Below are positions 56,215 to 64,000 of a stretch of 64,000 bases of DNA, piece by piece. The notes beneath the pieces were generated by a model. The model was not told the DNA's origin, did no database searches, and saw only the letters and a list, made by a program, of their open reading frames with translations. Origin of the DNA: Pleionea litopenaei (GTDB lineage Bacteria > Pseudomonadota > Gammaproteobacteria > Enterobacterales > Kangiellaceae); assembly GCF_031198435.1 (NCBI RefSeq), contig NZ_CP133548.1:4312001-4376000 (forward strand), in the 5' to 3' direction. Position 1 is the first letter of the stretch. Every line of letters begins with the position of its first letter. The position numbers and the translations under genes are program-made.

Positions 56215-56375
56215 AATTAGAGCAGTTAATTGATCAATGTATTGAAGCTGAAATTGAGTTTTCATTAGAAAACGGTGAGCTACAGGTTTTCTGTGATCAA
56301 GATATTGAACCGAATTTAATAGAGCAAATTCGTAATCATAAAGCAGCTCTTATTTTATGGCTTGAAGGCGACGGT
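56125..56375 (+). other. Docking junction gene 5 -> gene 6, charges reversed
   Basis: The gene 5 tail is basic (KKNNKRKVEL) and the gene 6 head has an acidic hairpin (ENGELQVFCDQDIEP). At the first three junctions the tail is clearly acidic and the head basic. The reversal would help to keep gene 6 from docking on the wrong partner. Confidence 0.75.
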
Positions 56376-59300
56376 GAAGTCGATGAATTAGCGTTACCGC
56401 CGATCACAGCGGTGAGTCGTACAGGAGAGGCATTGCCGTTATCGAGTTCGCAATACCGTTTATGGTTGGTGGATCACCTAGGCGGCGGCAGTGCTCAGTA
56501 CAACATATTCTCGGCGTTGCAGTTACGGGGCGAGTTAAATCACGAAGCCTTACAACACGCGTTGACGGGGTTGTTGAGTCGTCATGAAGTGCTGCGCACG
56601 GTGTATGTGGCGCTTGACGGAGAGCAAGTGATGCAGGTGGTGGGCCCGGTGGTTGAGGTGCCTGTGGACGTCGAGTCATTGGCCGATTTACCGGAGCAAG
56701 AGCAGGCAGACGCGGTGTTGTTGGCGGGTCAAGAGGAAGCGATCAAGCCGTTTGATTTGAGCCAAGATTTGATGCTGCGGGTGAAGTTATTGGCACTGGA
56801 TGCGCAGACGCATGTGGTGTTGTTGACGGTGCACCACATAGCGGCGGACGGTTGGTCGTTAGGGGTGTTGGTGAAAGAGTTTGTGGCGCTGTACGACAGT
56901 TACGTGCGCGGCGAGGCGCCGACGTTGCCAGCACTGACGATCCAATACGCGGATTACGCGCACTGGCAGCAAGCGTGGTTGAAGGGGCCGACACGGTCAG
57001 CGTTGGAAGCTTATTGGGTGGAGCAGTTGTCGGGGATCCCGCAAGTTCATAGCTTGCCGCTTGAGCAAGGGCGTCCGGCACAACAACGGCATCATGGTGC
57101 CGTATTGCACCAAACATTACCGGCGACGTTGAGTCAAGGGTTGAATGAGTTAGCGCAAGCGTCAGAGGCGACGCTGTTTATGGTGATGGAAACGGCGTTT
57201 GCGGCGTTGTTGAGTCGACTCAGTGGCGAAGATGACATTGTTGTGGGGACGGCGGTAGCGGGACGAGAGCCATTGGAAGTGGCGCCGTTGATCGGTTTCT
57301 TTGTGAACAGTGTGGTGCTGCGCAGTGATCTCAGTGGAGCGCCGAGTTTTGACGATTTATTGGCGCGAAATAAGTTGATGATCATGGACGCGTATGAGCA
57401 TCAAGGATTGCCGTTTGAGTTATTGGTAGAGGCGCTGCAGCCGGAGCGAAGTTTGAGTCACGATCCGGTGTTCCAGATAGTGTTTGGATTAAACAACACC
57501 GACAGTCATTCGTTGTCGCTCCCGAATTTAGAGGTGACGACGGTGAATACGCCGCAGCAGACGGCGAAAGTTGAGCTTGAGTTGAATGTGGTGGAGTTTG
57601 CGGGAGAGCTGCACGTTAGCTGGACGTTTAATACGGATTTATTCAGCCGAGAGCAGATAGCGGAGTACGCACAAAGCTATGAACGATTATTGAGAGGGAT
57701 AGTGGCGTCGCCGAGCCGAGCGGTGCATGCGCATCCGTTGCAAACGGAAGAGGAACGAGTAGCGCAGTGTCGTGCGTTGTCGGGAGAGCCGTCGGCGGTG
57801 TTGTGGCCGACGATGTTGTCGGGCTGGTCAGCGCAAGTGTTGTCACGAGGCACATCGATGGCGGCGGAGAGTGGTGAAGCGAGTTTAAGTTATGCGGAGC
57901 TGGATGCGCGTTCGAATCAGTTGGCGCATTACCTGTTGGAGATGGGCGTATCGCAAGGCAGCCGAGTGGGGATAGCGCTGGGTCGAGGTTTGAGTCAGCT
58001 AATCGCTCTGTTGGGTGTGATGAAATCGGGCGCGAGCTATGTGGCGTTGGAGCCGGAGCACCCGCGAGAGCGTCATGAGTATGTGCTCAAAGATGCGGGC
58101 GTTGAGCTGGTGTTGGTGTCGGAGTCGGTATTAGGACGGTTACCCTTGTCGGGTGTTGATGTGTTGTTAATGGACGATGCGCTGAGCGACGACTGGTTAT
58201 CGGATTGGTCACGAACGAGCGTTGATGTGACGGTGAGCGGAGAAGACGAGGCGTATGTGTTGTACACGTCGGGCTCGACGGGTCGACCGAAAGGGGTGCG
58301 CATCAGCCATGGCGGTTTGAGTCATTATTTAAGTCATGCGCAGAGTTACTTGGGGGATTCCATCGAGCGTTCGGTGGTGAGTTCGCCGCTGTGTTTTGAT
58401 GCGACGATCACGACGTTGTACGCGCCGTTATTATCGGGCGGAACAGTGGAGTTGTTGCCGGAAGAGGGCGATGTGTTGTCGGCGCTAGGAGAGCGTTTGA
58501 TGGGAGACGAGGCGTGTTTATTTAAAATCACGCCGGCGCATTTAACGGCGTTGTCGCATGGATTAGATCGAGAGGCGCGCAGTGATGCGAAGCATTGTGT
58601 GGTGGTCGGCGGAGAGCAGTGGCACGTTGGGAGCTTACGGCATTGGAAAGGCGAGCGTTTGGCGCATGCGACCTTTGTGAATGAGTACGGACCGACGGAA
58701 ACGGTGGTGGGTTGCAGTGAATACCGAGTGACGTCGTTGTCGGCGTTGTCGTCGTTGCCGGACAGTGCGGGCGTGCCGATAGGTCGAGGGATAGCGAATA
58801 CGCAATTGTACATTCAAGGCGAGGGAGGCCAGAGTCAACCGCCGGGGAGTGTGGGCGAGTTGTGCATAGCGGGAGCGGGAGTTGGCTTGGGTTATGTGAG
58901 CGAGCCGGAGGCGTCGGGATTTGAGGCGCATGGTTATGAGGCGGGAGCGCGTTGGTATCGCAGTGGCGACTTGGTGCGTTGGAGTGAGACGGGCGGCCTG
59001 GTGTATGTGGGTCGACGAGATGAGCAGGTTAAGGTGCGCGGCTTCCGAGTGGAGTTGGGTGAAATTGGCGCGGTGCTGGACAGTTGCGAGGGCGTGCAAT
59101 CGTCGTGTGTGTTGGTGCAGGGAGAGGCGCCGGAGCAGCGGTTAGTGGCGTATGTGGTGCCGGAGTTGATGCCGGAGGCAGAGGCGGTCCAGAGTGTGTT
59201 GGATGAGTATCGAACGCGCTTGAGTGAGCGGTTACCGAGTTACATGGTCCCGCAGCAGTATGTGTTGTTGGCGGCGATGCCGTTGACGGCGAATGGCAAG

Positions 59301-62300
59301 GTGGATAAGGCGGCGTTGCCAGCGGTGGAGGGCCGTCATCAAGAGTTACGCTACAGTGCGCCAACTAACGCAACCGAGTCAGCACTTTGTGAACTATGGC
59401 AGACCTTATTAAAAGTTGAACGCGTCGGGATCGAGGATAATTTTTATGCATTAGGCGGTGATTCCATCTTATCGATTCAGATGGTGTCGCGTGCGGCAAA
59501 ACAACAGTTGTACTTTTCAATAAAAGATTTATTTCAAGCACAAACTATTCGAGCATTAGCGCCGTTGGTTAAATCAGAGCCTGAAGTGAACGCACCGCAA
59601 ACGGCGGTAACGGGTAAGATGCCGATGTTGCCGATCCAACGTGAGTTTTTACTCGATCCCGCAGGCGTCAACCATTACAACCAATCGGTATTGTTACAAG
59701 CTCCGTCAGCACTGGACGTCTCAAGCCTAACTCGTATTGTAGAGAAGTTATATCAACGCCATGATGCATTACGACAAGTATTTCAAGAGCAAGAAGGCAT
59801 TTGGCAAGCGGCGTATCGCTCTTGGTCTGAAGCGTTTTTGGAAGAGAGTGTGGAATATAAGTTGTGGCCGTGTTCTGACTTTAAATCGATAGGTGATTAT
59901 GCGACATCGGTGCAACAAAGTTTAAATATTACAGAAGGTCGTTTATTCAAAGCGGTATTAATCGATAACTCACATGAAAAGCGTTTGCTATTGGTTATTC
60001 ACCATTTAGCGGTGGATGGCGTCTCATGGCGAATTTTATTGCAAGACTTAGAAACACTTTATGGACAATGGGAGCGTGAAGAGCCGTTAGCACTCGGTTC
60101 TAAAACATCCTCTTATCAACAATGGGGTCGTTTTTTAAAGCGATACGCAAAGAGTGATGAGCTAACGAGCGAGCGCGATTTTTGGTTGTCTATGTATGAG
60201 GATTCATATACTCGTTTGAGTGAACATCAATCGTTGCAGAGTCTTGATGAATCGGTAACCCATGGCGTCGGACATGTTGGTTTTACCTTGAGCTCAGAGC
60301 AAACGCACCAATTATTAAATCAAGCTGGCGCAGCTTATCGCACCCAAATTAATGAACTTTTATTTGCTGCGTTGTTGTTAAGTGTTAAGCGCACAATGAA
60401 CTTACCGTCGTTGCGGATCGATTTGGAAGGCCATGGTCGTGAAGCGTTGACCAATGAGTTAGACATCAGCGAAACGTTAGGATGGTTTACTACGGTTTAT
60501 CCGCTAATGTTAGCGTTTGATAGTGAATCGTTGTCGGTCGCTGATGTTATTTGTTCGGTAAAAGAAGCGTATCGCGCGGTGCCGAATAAGGGTATTGGTT
60601 TTGGCGTCTTAAAGTATTTGACGGAAGAGGAAGCGTTTAATGCACTGCCGTCATCAGAACTATTGTTTAACTATTTAGGGCAATTTGATCAAGTAGCGAA
60701 TGCGGAAGCGTATTTTTCAGCTGCAGAAGAATCTTCGGGTCAAAATGTAAGTACTGAGCGAGCGTTGTCCCATCCGTTAACACTGAACGGAGCGGTTGCT
60801 GAAGGACAATTGGGTTTCGCGTTGATGTATGAAAGAGCCAGCTATTGTCCATCGTCGATGCAGTTATTGATGGATAATATGAAAGCTGCATTAGAAGAAA
60901 TTATAGAGCACTGTCTTTCAGAAACATCAGGGCGCTACACACCTTCAGATTTCCCTTTAGCTAAGGTCAGCATGTCAGAGTTATTAACTTGGCAAGGGGA
61001 ACAGCCGATTAATGATCTCTATCCGGCCACGGGCATGCAACAAGGCTTATTGTTTCATAGCTTATTAGCGTCGGGTAGTTATGTAACGCAAACGGTAATT
61101 GAATTTAGTGATTTAGACTTACCGAGTTTTCAGAAAGCCTGGCAGCAAGTGATAGCGCGGCATGATATTTTTCGGACGTGTTTTGTTGGATTGGAATCTG
61201 GCAATGCACATCAGCTGGTACTGCCCCAAGTTGAAATGGAATGGCGTCGTCATGATTTAAGTCACCTTGAAAAAGATGCTCAAGACTTACGAATTGATGC
61301 GCTACGAGAAGAGGATAAAGCGGAAGGATTTAATGCACAGCAAGCGCCTTTGATGCGAATGACGGTATTAACCTTAGATGAGCATCATTGCCAAATCATT
61401 TGGTCACAACATCATGCCTTGTTAGATGGCTGGTGTATGCCGTTGGTATTTGCAGAAGTAACGGAAAGTTATCGAGCGATTCTAAACGGAGAAGTAGCGA
61501 CGTTACCGGAGCGAGCCTCTTATCGAGCTTATGCGGAATGGTTAGCAGAGCAAGATAAATTAGACGCAGAGAATTATTGGCGAGGCGTTTTATCTGAAGT
61601 TGAAGGACCGACGGCGTTACCGTTAATCAACGAGTTAGCACAAGACGCTGCTGAAGCGGGTTTACACGAGCATTATATTAGCTTTGATGATAAGGAAACG
61701 TTGGCATTAGTTAATTTGGCCAAACAGTCACACACGACAGTTAACATAATTCTTCAGGCGGCATGGTCGTTATTATTGTCACGTTACAGTGGTGATAATC
61801 AAGTAGTCTTTGGCGCAACTACATCAGGGCGTCCAGCTGAATTAGCGGGTGCTGATGAAATGATTGGTTTATTCATTAATACCTTACCCATGGTGGTGAA
61901 ACCTGACAATGAGTTGGGTGTCATAGAATTTTTACAGCAGCTGCATAAACAATTGGTTGAGAGTGAGTCGAAAAGCTTTTTGCCGTTGTATCAAATACAA
62001 CAACTCTCACGAGTAAATCATGGATTATTTAATAGTTTGCTCGTATTCGAAAACTATCCAGTTGATGAAGCCATCGCTGAACAGACCTCTGCCGCAGCGC
62101 TCAATGTTAGTAAAATTGATTCTTACGAAGGAACGTCTTATGGCATTTGTTTGCAAGCCTATTTAACAGACAAATTAACAATAAAAACTGAGTTTCAGCG
62201 AGCAATGTTTCAACGGCAGCAAGTTGAACAAATTTCGGATGTTTTAAAGCATATTGTTTTAGAATTTGTTAAGAAGGCTGATCTAACCATTTCGAAAATT

Positions 62301-64000
62301 GATCTGTTGACCGATTCAGCTCGAGACTTATATCGCCGTACTCTTCACGGTGAAACGTTTGAGCATTCAAAAGCTTTTCTATTTCTTAAACAATTTAATG
62401 AGCAGGTTATTAAGACGCCTGAGAACATTGCAGTTATGTTTGATGGTGCCGAATATACCTACCAACAACTAAATTGTTTAAGCGATAAGGTTGCCAACTA
62501 TATACTTACGAAACAGGTAAAACCTGGCTCCTACATTGGCGTGCGCTTAGAACGTTCGATAGAGTTGTTAGCCAGTTTACTTGGTATTTTGAAGAGTGGC
62601 TGCGCTTATGTACCGATCGACGTAAATTGTCCTACGTCTAGGTTGCAGTTTATGGCTAAAGACTGCCCTATGAGTTTGATACTAACGCAAACCTCTTTAG
62701 TCGGAAGAACGATAGACTTACCTTGTCCTGTTATTGATGTTTTTAGCCTAGATCTATCTACTCTCGAGTCGATTAATTTAGATACTCAAGATCACCACGA
62801 AAATATAAGTGTAAACACAATTGCTTATGTAATGTACACGTCGGGCTCAACGGGTCGACCGAAAGGGGTACGCATCAGCCATGGAGGTTTGAGTCATTAT
62901 TTAAGTCATGCGCAGAGTTACTTGGGGGATTCCATCGAGCGTTCGGTGGTGAGTTCACCGCTGTGTTTTGATGCGACGATCACGACGTTGTACGCGCCGT
63001 TATTATCGGGCGGAACAGTGGAGTTGTTGCCGGAAGAGGGCGATGTGTTGTCGGCGCTAGGAGAGCGTTTGATGGGAGAAGAGGCGTGTTTATTTAAAAT
63101 CACGCCGGCGCATTTAACGGCGTTGTCGCATGGATTAGATCGAGAGGCGCGCAGTGATGCGAAGCATTGTGTGGTGGTCGGCGGAGAGCAGTGGCACGTT
63201 GGGAGCTTACGGCATTGGAAAGGCGAGCGTTTGGCGCATGCGACCTTTGTGAATGAGTACGGACCGACGGAAACGGTGGTGGGTTGCAGTGAATACCGAG
63301 TGACGTCGTTGTCGGCGTTGTCGTCGTTGCCGGACAGTGCGGGCGTGCCGATAGGTCGAGGGATAGCGAATACGCAGTTGTACATTCAAGGCGAGGGAGG
63401 CGAGAGTCAACCGCCGGGGAGTGTGGGAGAGTTATGCATAGCGGGAGCGGGAGTTGGCTTGGGTTATGTGAGCGAGCCGGAGGCGTCGGGATTTGAGGCG
63501 CATGGTTATGAGGCGGGAGCGCGTTGGTATCGCAGTGGCGACTTGGTGCGTTGGAGTGAGACGGGCGGCCTGGTGTATGTGGGTCGACGAGATGAGCAGG
63601 TTAAAGTGCGCGGCTTCCGAGTGGAGTTGGGTGAAATTGGCGCGGTGCTGGACAGTTGCGAGGGCGTGCAATCGTCGTGTGTGTTGGTGCAGGGAGAGGC
63701 GCCGGAGCAGCGGTTAGTGGCGTATGTGGTGCCGGAGTTGATGCCGGAGGCAGAGGCGGTCCAGAGTGTGTTGGATGAGTATCGAACGCGCTTGAGTGAG
63801 CGGTTACCGAGTTACATGGTCCCGCAGCAGTATGTGTTGTTGGCGGCGATGCCGTTGACGGCGAATGGCAAGGTGGATAAGGCGGCGTTGCCAGCGGTGG
63901 AGGGCCGTCATCAAGAGTTACGCTACAGTGCGCCAACTAACGCAACCGAATCAGCACTTTGTGAACTATGGCAAACCTTATTAAAAGTTGAACGCGTCGG
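56211..64000 (+). CDS. NRPS gene 6 (partial): dock-C-A(Asn)-T-E-C-A(Asn)-T...
   Basis: The frame stays open from ATG 56211 to the right edge (at least 2596 codons). The start overlaps the gene 5 stop (ATGA) and begins the TubC_N-like head MKLEQLIDQCIEAE. By residue: head 1-55; C 63-497 (HHIAADGWS); A 511-1033; T 1054-1120 (ALGGDSI); E 1131-1565; C 1591-2027 (YPATGMQQGLLFHSLL, HHALLDGWC, a D-L type opening); A 2054-2560; then the first residues of a carrier. Both A domains read DATKVGEVGK (Asn). The E domain makes the first unit D-Asn. The last carrier begins with the same sequence as the first, so another GGDSI carrier and E domain probably follow outside the window. No thioesterase or other release domain is seen. 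Confidence 0.95.
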   Translation, partial: MKLEQLIDQCIEAEIEFSLENGELQVFCDQDIEPNLIEQIRNHKAALILWLEGDGEVDELALPPITAVSRTGEALPLSSSQYRLWLVDHLGGGSAQYNIFSALQLRGELNHEALQHALTGLLSRHEVLRTVYVALDGEQVMQVVGPVVEVPVDVESLADLPEQEQADAVLLAGQEEAIKPFDLSQDLMLRVKLLALDAQTHVVLLTVHHIAADGWSLGVLVKEFVALYDSYVRGEAPTLPALTIQYADYAHWQQAWLKGPTRSALEAYWVEQLSGIPQVHSLPLEQGRPAQQRHHGAVLHQTLPATLSQGLNELAQASEATLFMVMETAFAALLSRLSGEDDIVVGTAVAGREPLEVAPLIGFFVNSVVLRSDLSGAPSFDDLLARNKLMIMDAYEHQGLPFELLVEALQPERSLSHDPVFQIVFGLNNTDSHSLSLPNLEVTTVNTPQQTAKVELELNVVEFAGELHVSWTFNTDLFSREQIAEYAQSYERLLRGIVASPSRAVHAHPLQTEEERVAQCRALSGEPSAVLWPTMLSGWSAQVLSRGTSMAAESGEASLSYAELDARSNQLAHYLLEMGVSQGSRVGIALGRGLSQLIALLGVMKSGASYVALEPEHPRERHEYVLKDAGVELVLVSESVLGRLPLSGVDVLLMDDALSDDWLSDWSRTSVDVTVSGEDEAYVLYTSGSTGRPKGVRISHGGLSHYLSHAQSYLGDSIERSVVSSPLCFDATITTLYAPLLSGGTVELLPEEGDVLSALGERLMGDEACLFKITPAHLTALSHGLDREARSDAKHCVVVGGEQWHVGSLRHWKGERLAHATFVNEYGPTETVVGCSEYRVTSLSALSSLPDSAGVPIGRGIANTQLYIQGEGGQSQPPGSVGELCIAGAGVGLGYVSEPEASGFEAHGYEAGARWYRSGDLVRWSETGGLVYVGRRDEQVKVRGFRVELGEIGAVLDSCEGVQSSCVLVQGEAPEQRLVAYVVPELMPEAEAVQSVLDEYRTRLSERLPSYMVPQQYVLLAAMPLTANGKVDKAALPAVEGRHQELRYSAPTNATESALCELWQTLLKVERVGIEDNFYALGGDSILSIQMVSRAAKQQLYFSIKDLFQAQTIRALAPLVKSEPEVNAPQTAVTGKMPMLPIQREFLLDPAGVNHYNQSVLLQAPSALDVSSLTRIVEKLYQRHDALRQVFQEQEGIWQAAYRSWSEAFLEESVEYKLWPCSDFKSIGDYATSVQQSLNITEGRLFKAVLIDNSHEKRLLLVIHHLAVDGVSWRILLQDLETLYGQWEREEPLALGSKTSSYQQWGRFLKRYAKSDELTSERDFWLSMYEDSYTRLSEHQSLQSLDESVTHGVGHVGFTLSSEQTHQLLNQAGAAYRTQINELLFAALLLSVKRTMNLPSLRIDLEGHGREALTNELDISETLGWFTTVYPLMLAFDSESLSVADVICSVKEAYRAVPNKGIGFGVLKYLTEEEAFNALPSSELLFNYLGQFDQVANAEAYFSAAEESSGQNVSTERALSHPLTLNGAVAEGQLGFALMYERASYCPSSMQLLMDNMKAALEEIIEHCLSETSGRYTPSDFPLAKVSMSELLTWQGEQPINDLYPATGMQQGLLFHSLLASGSYVTQTVIEFSDLDLPSFQKAWQQVIARHDIFRTCFVGLESGNAHQLVLPQVEMEWRRHDLSHLEKDAQDLRIDALREEDKAEGFNAQQAPLMRMTVLTLDEHHCQIIWSQHHALLDGWCMPLVFAEVTESYRAILNGEVATLPERASYRAYAEWLAEQDKLDAENYWRGVLSEVEGPTALPLINELAQDAAEAGLHEHYISFDDKETLALVNLAKQSHTTVNIILQAAWSLLLSRYSGDNQVVFGATTSGRPAELAGADEMIGLFINTLPMVVKPDNELGVIEFLQQLHKQLVESESKSFLPLYQIQQLSRVNHGLFNSLLVFENYPVDEAIAEQTSAAALNVSKIDSYEGTSYGICLQAYLTDKLTIKTEFQRAMFQRQQVEQISDVLKHIVLEFVKKADLTISKIDLLTDSARDLYRRTLHGETFEHSKAFLFLKQFNEQVIKTPENIAVMFDGAEYTYQQLNCLSDKVANYILTKQVKPGSYIGVRLERSIELLASLLGILKSGCAYVPIDVNCPTSRLQFMAKDCPMSLILTQTSLVGRTIDLPCPVIDVFSLDLSTLESINLDTQDHHENISVNTIAYVMYTSGSTGRPKGVRISHGGLSHYLSHAQSYLGDSIERSVVSSPLCFDATITTLYAPLLSGGTVELLPEEGDVLSALGERLMGEEACLFKITPAHLTALSHGLDREARSDAKHCVVVGGEQWHVGSLRHWKGERLAHATFVNEYGPTETVVGCSEYRVTSLSALSSLPDSAGVPIGRGIANTQLYIQGEGGESQPPGSVGELCIAGAGVGLGYVSEPEASGFEAHGYEAGARWYRSGDLVRWSETGGLVYVGRRDEQVKVRGFRVELGEIGAVLDSCEGVQSSCVLVQGEAPEQRLVAYVVPELMPEAEAVQSVLDEYRTRLSERLPSYMVPQQYVLLAAMPLTANGKVDKAALPAVEGRHQELRYSAPTNATESALCELWQTLLKVERV
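56391..59336 (+). repeat. C-A(Asn) unit in gene 6, copy of the gene 4/5 modules
   Basis: Nearly identical to 43002-45917 at offset 13389, starting right after the TubC_N-like head (CGTTACCGCCGATCAC) and ending after motif A10. Unlike the gene 4 copy it has the intact GATAAGGCG. A GC-rich module has thus been set directly behind an AT-rich docking head. Confidence 0.93.
59600..60900 (+). other. Epimerisation (E) domain of gene 6
   Basis: Converts the carrier-bound L-residue (predicted Asn) to a mixture from which the D-form is used. Visible E motifs: HHLAVDGVSWRILLQDLE, EGHGRE, LGWFTTVYP, GIGFGVLKY and FNYLGQF. Followed by a D-L type C domain as expected. It is the only E domain in the window. 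Confidence 0.93.
62833..64000 (+). repeat. Copied 3' half of the Asn A domain, spacing 4572 bp
   Basis: From TGTACACGTCGGGC in core motif A3 (YTSGSTG) onward the sequence is nearly identical to 58261-59428, at a constant offset of 4572, up to the right edge. The 5' part of this A domain (62370-62832) is AT-rich and divergent. The A domain is thus a chimera joined at motif A3. Confidence 0.94.

Noticed and set aside
1-64000. PKS, thioesterase, transporter, regulator, tRNA, CRISPR array or intergenic promoter
   Set aside because: None was seen. All 64 kb is covered by the six NRPS genes, with gaps of at most one base.

Overview
The whole window lies inside one nonribosomal peptide synthetase (NRPS) assembly line. 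It is six head-to-tail giant genes on the + strand with 0-1 bp between them or 1-4 bp overlaps, open at both window edges. I see no intergenic stretch, RNA gene, transposase, promoter or terminator. The organism cannot be named. The NRPS style (TubC_N-type docking heads, AT-rich core genes, Arg codon CGA common in the repeats) fits a Gram-negative proteobacterium, perhaps a marine gammaproteobacterium, but this is only a guess.

Layout (C condensation, A adenylation, T carrier, E epimerisation, MT methyltransferase; substrates read by eye from the ten-residue A-domain code). Gene 1 (<1-12490): C-A(Gly)-T, then three near-identical C-A(Ala)-T modules. Gene 2 (12492-25454): dock-C-A(basic?)-T-C-A(Leu-like)-T-C-A(Ser)-T-C*-A(Gly)-T. 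Gene 3 (25456-35214): dock-C-A(beta-amino-acid-like)-T-C-A(Gly)-T-C-A(beta-amino-acid-like)-T. Gene 4 (35214-46284, one frameshift): dock-C-A(Ser)-MT-T-C-A(Asn)-T-C-A(Asn)-T. Gene 5 (46284-56214, one frameshift): dock-C*-A(Asn)-T-C-A(Asn)-T-C*-A(Gly)-T. Gene 6 (56211->64000): dock-C-A(Asn)-T-E-C-A(Asn)-T... That is 19 modules in view. Read colinearly, the product would be Gly-Ala-Ala-Ala-(basic)-(Leu)-Ser-Gly-betaX-Gly-betaX-NMeSer-Asn-Asn-Asn-Asn-Gly-(D)Asn-Asn..., an Asn-rich peptide of at least 19 residues. I do not recognise it as a known product.

The locus is a mosaic. Genes 2, 3 and the first half of gene 4 are AT-rich (sample lines 14041-14100 and 30541-30600 are 33% and 32% GC). The Gly, Ala and Asn modules are GC-rich (4441-4500 is 57%, 42541-42600 is 65%) and have been copied many times with few changes: a 3150-bp unit three times in tandem, a 3210-bp unit, a 5.0-kb block shared by genes 4 and 5, a 1.5-kb Gly A-domain cassette shared by genes 1 and 5, and a 4572-bp spacing in gene 6. 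Junctions fall at domain linkers or at core motif A3.

The proteins probably line up through short acidic C-terminal tails docking onto N-terminal TubC_N-like heads. At the gene 5/6 junction the charges are reversed. Three atypical condensation domains (C*) occur exactly where the upstream carrier carries GGDSI instead of GGHSL, yet no E domain is present there. Three reading-frame breaks interrupt otherwise intact NRPS sequence: one in an A8 run, and two that are copies of the same extra A.
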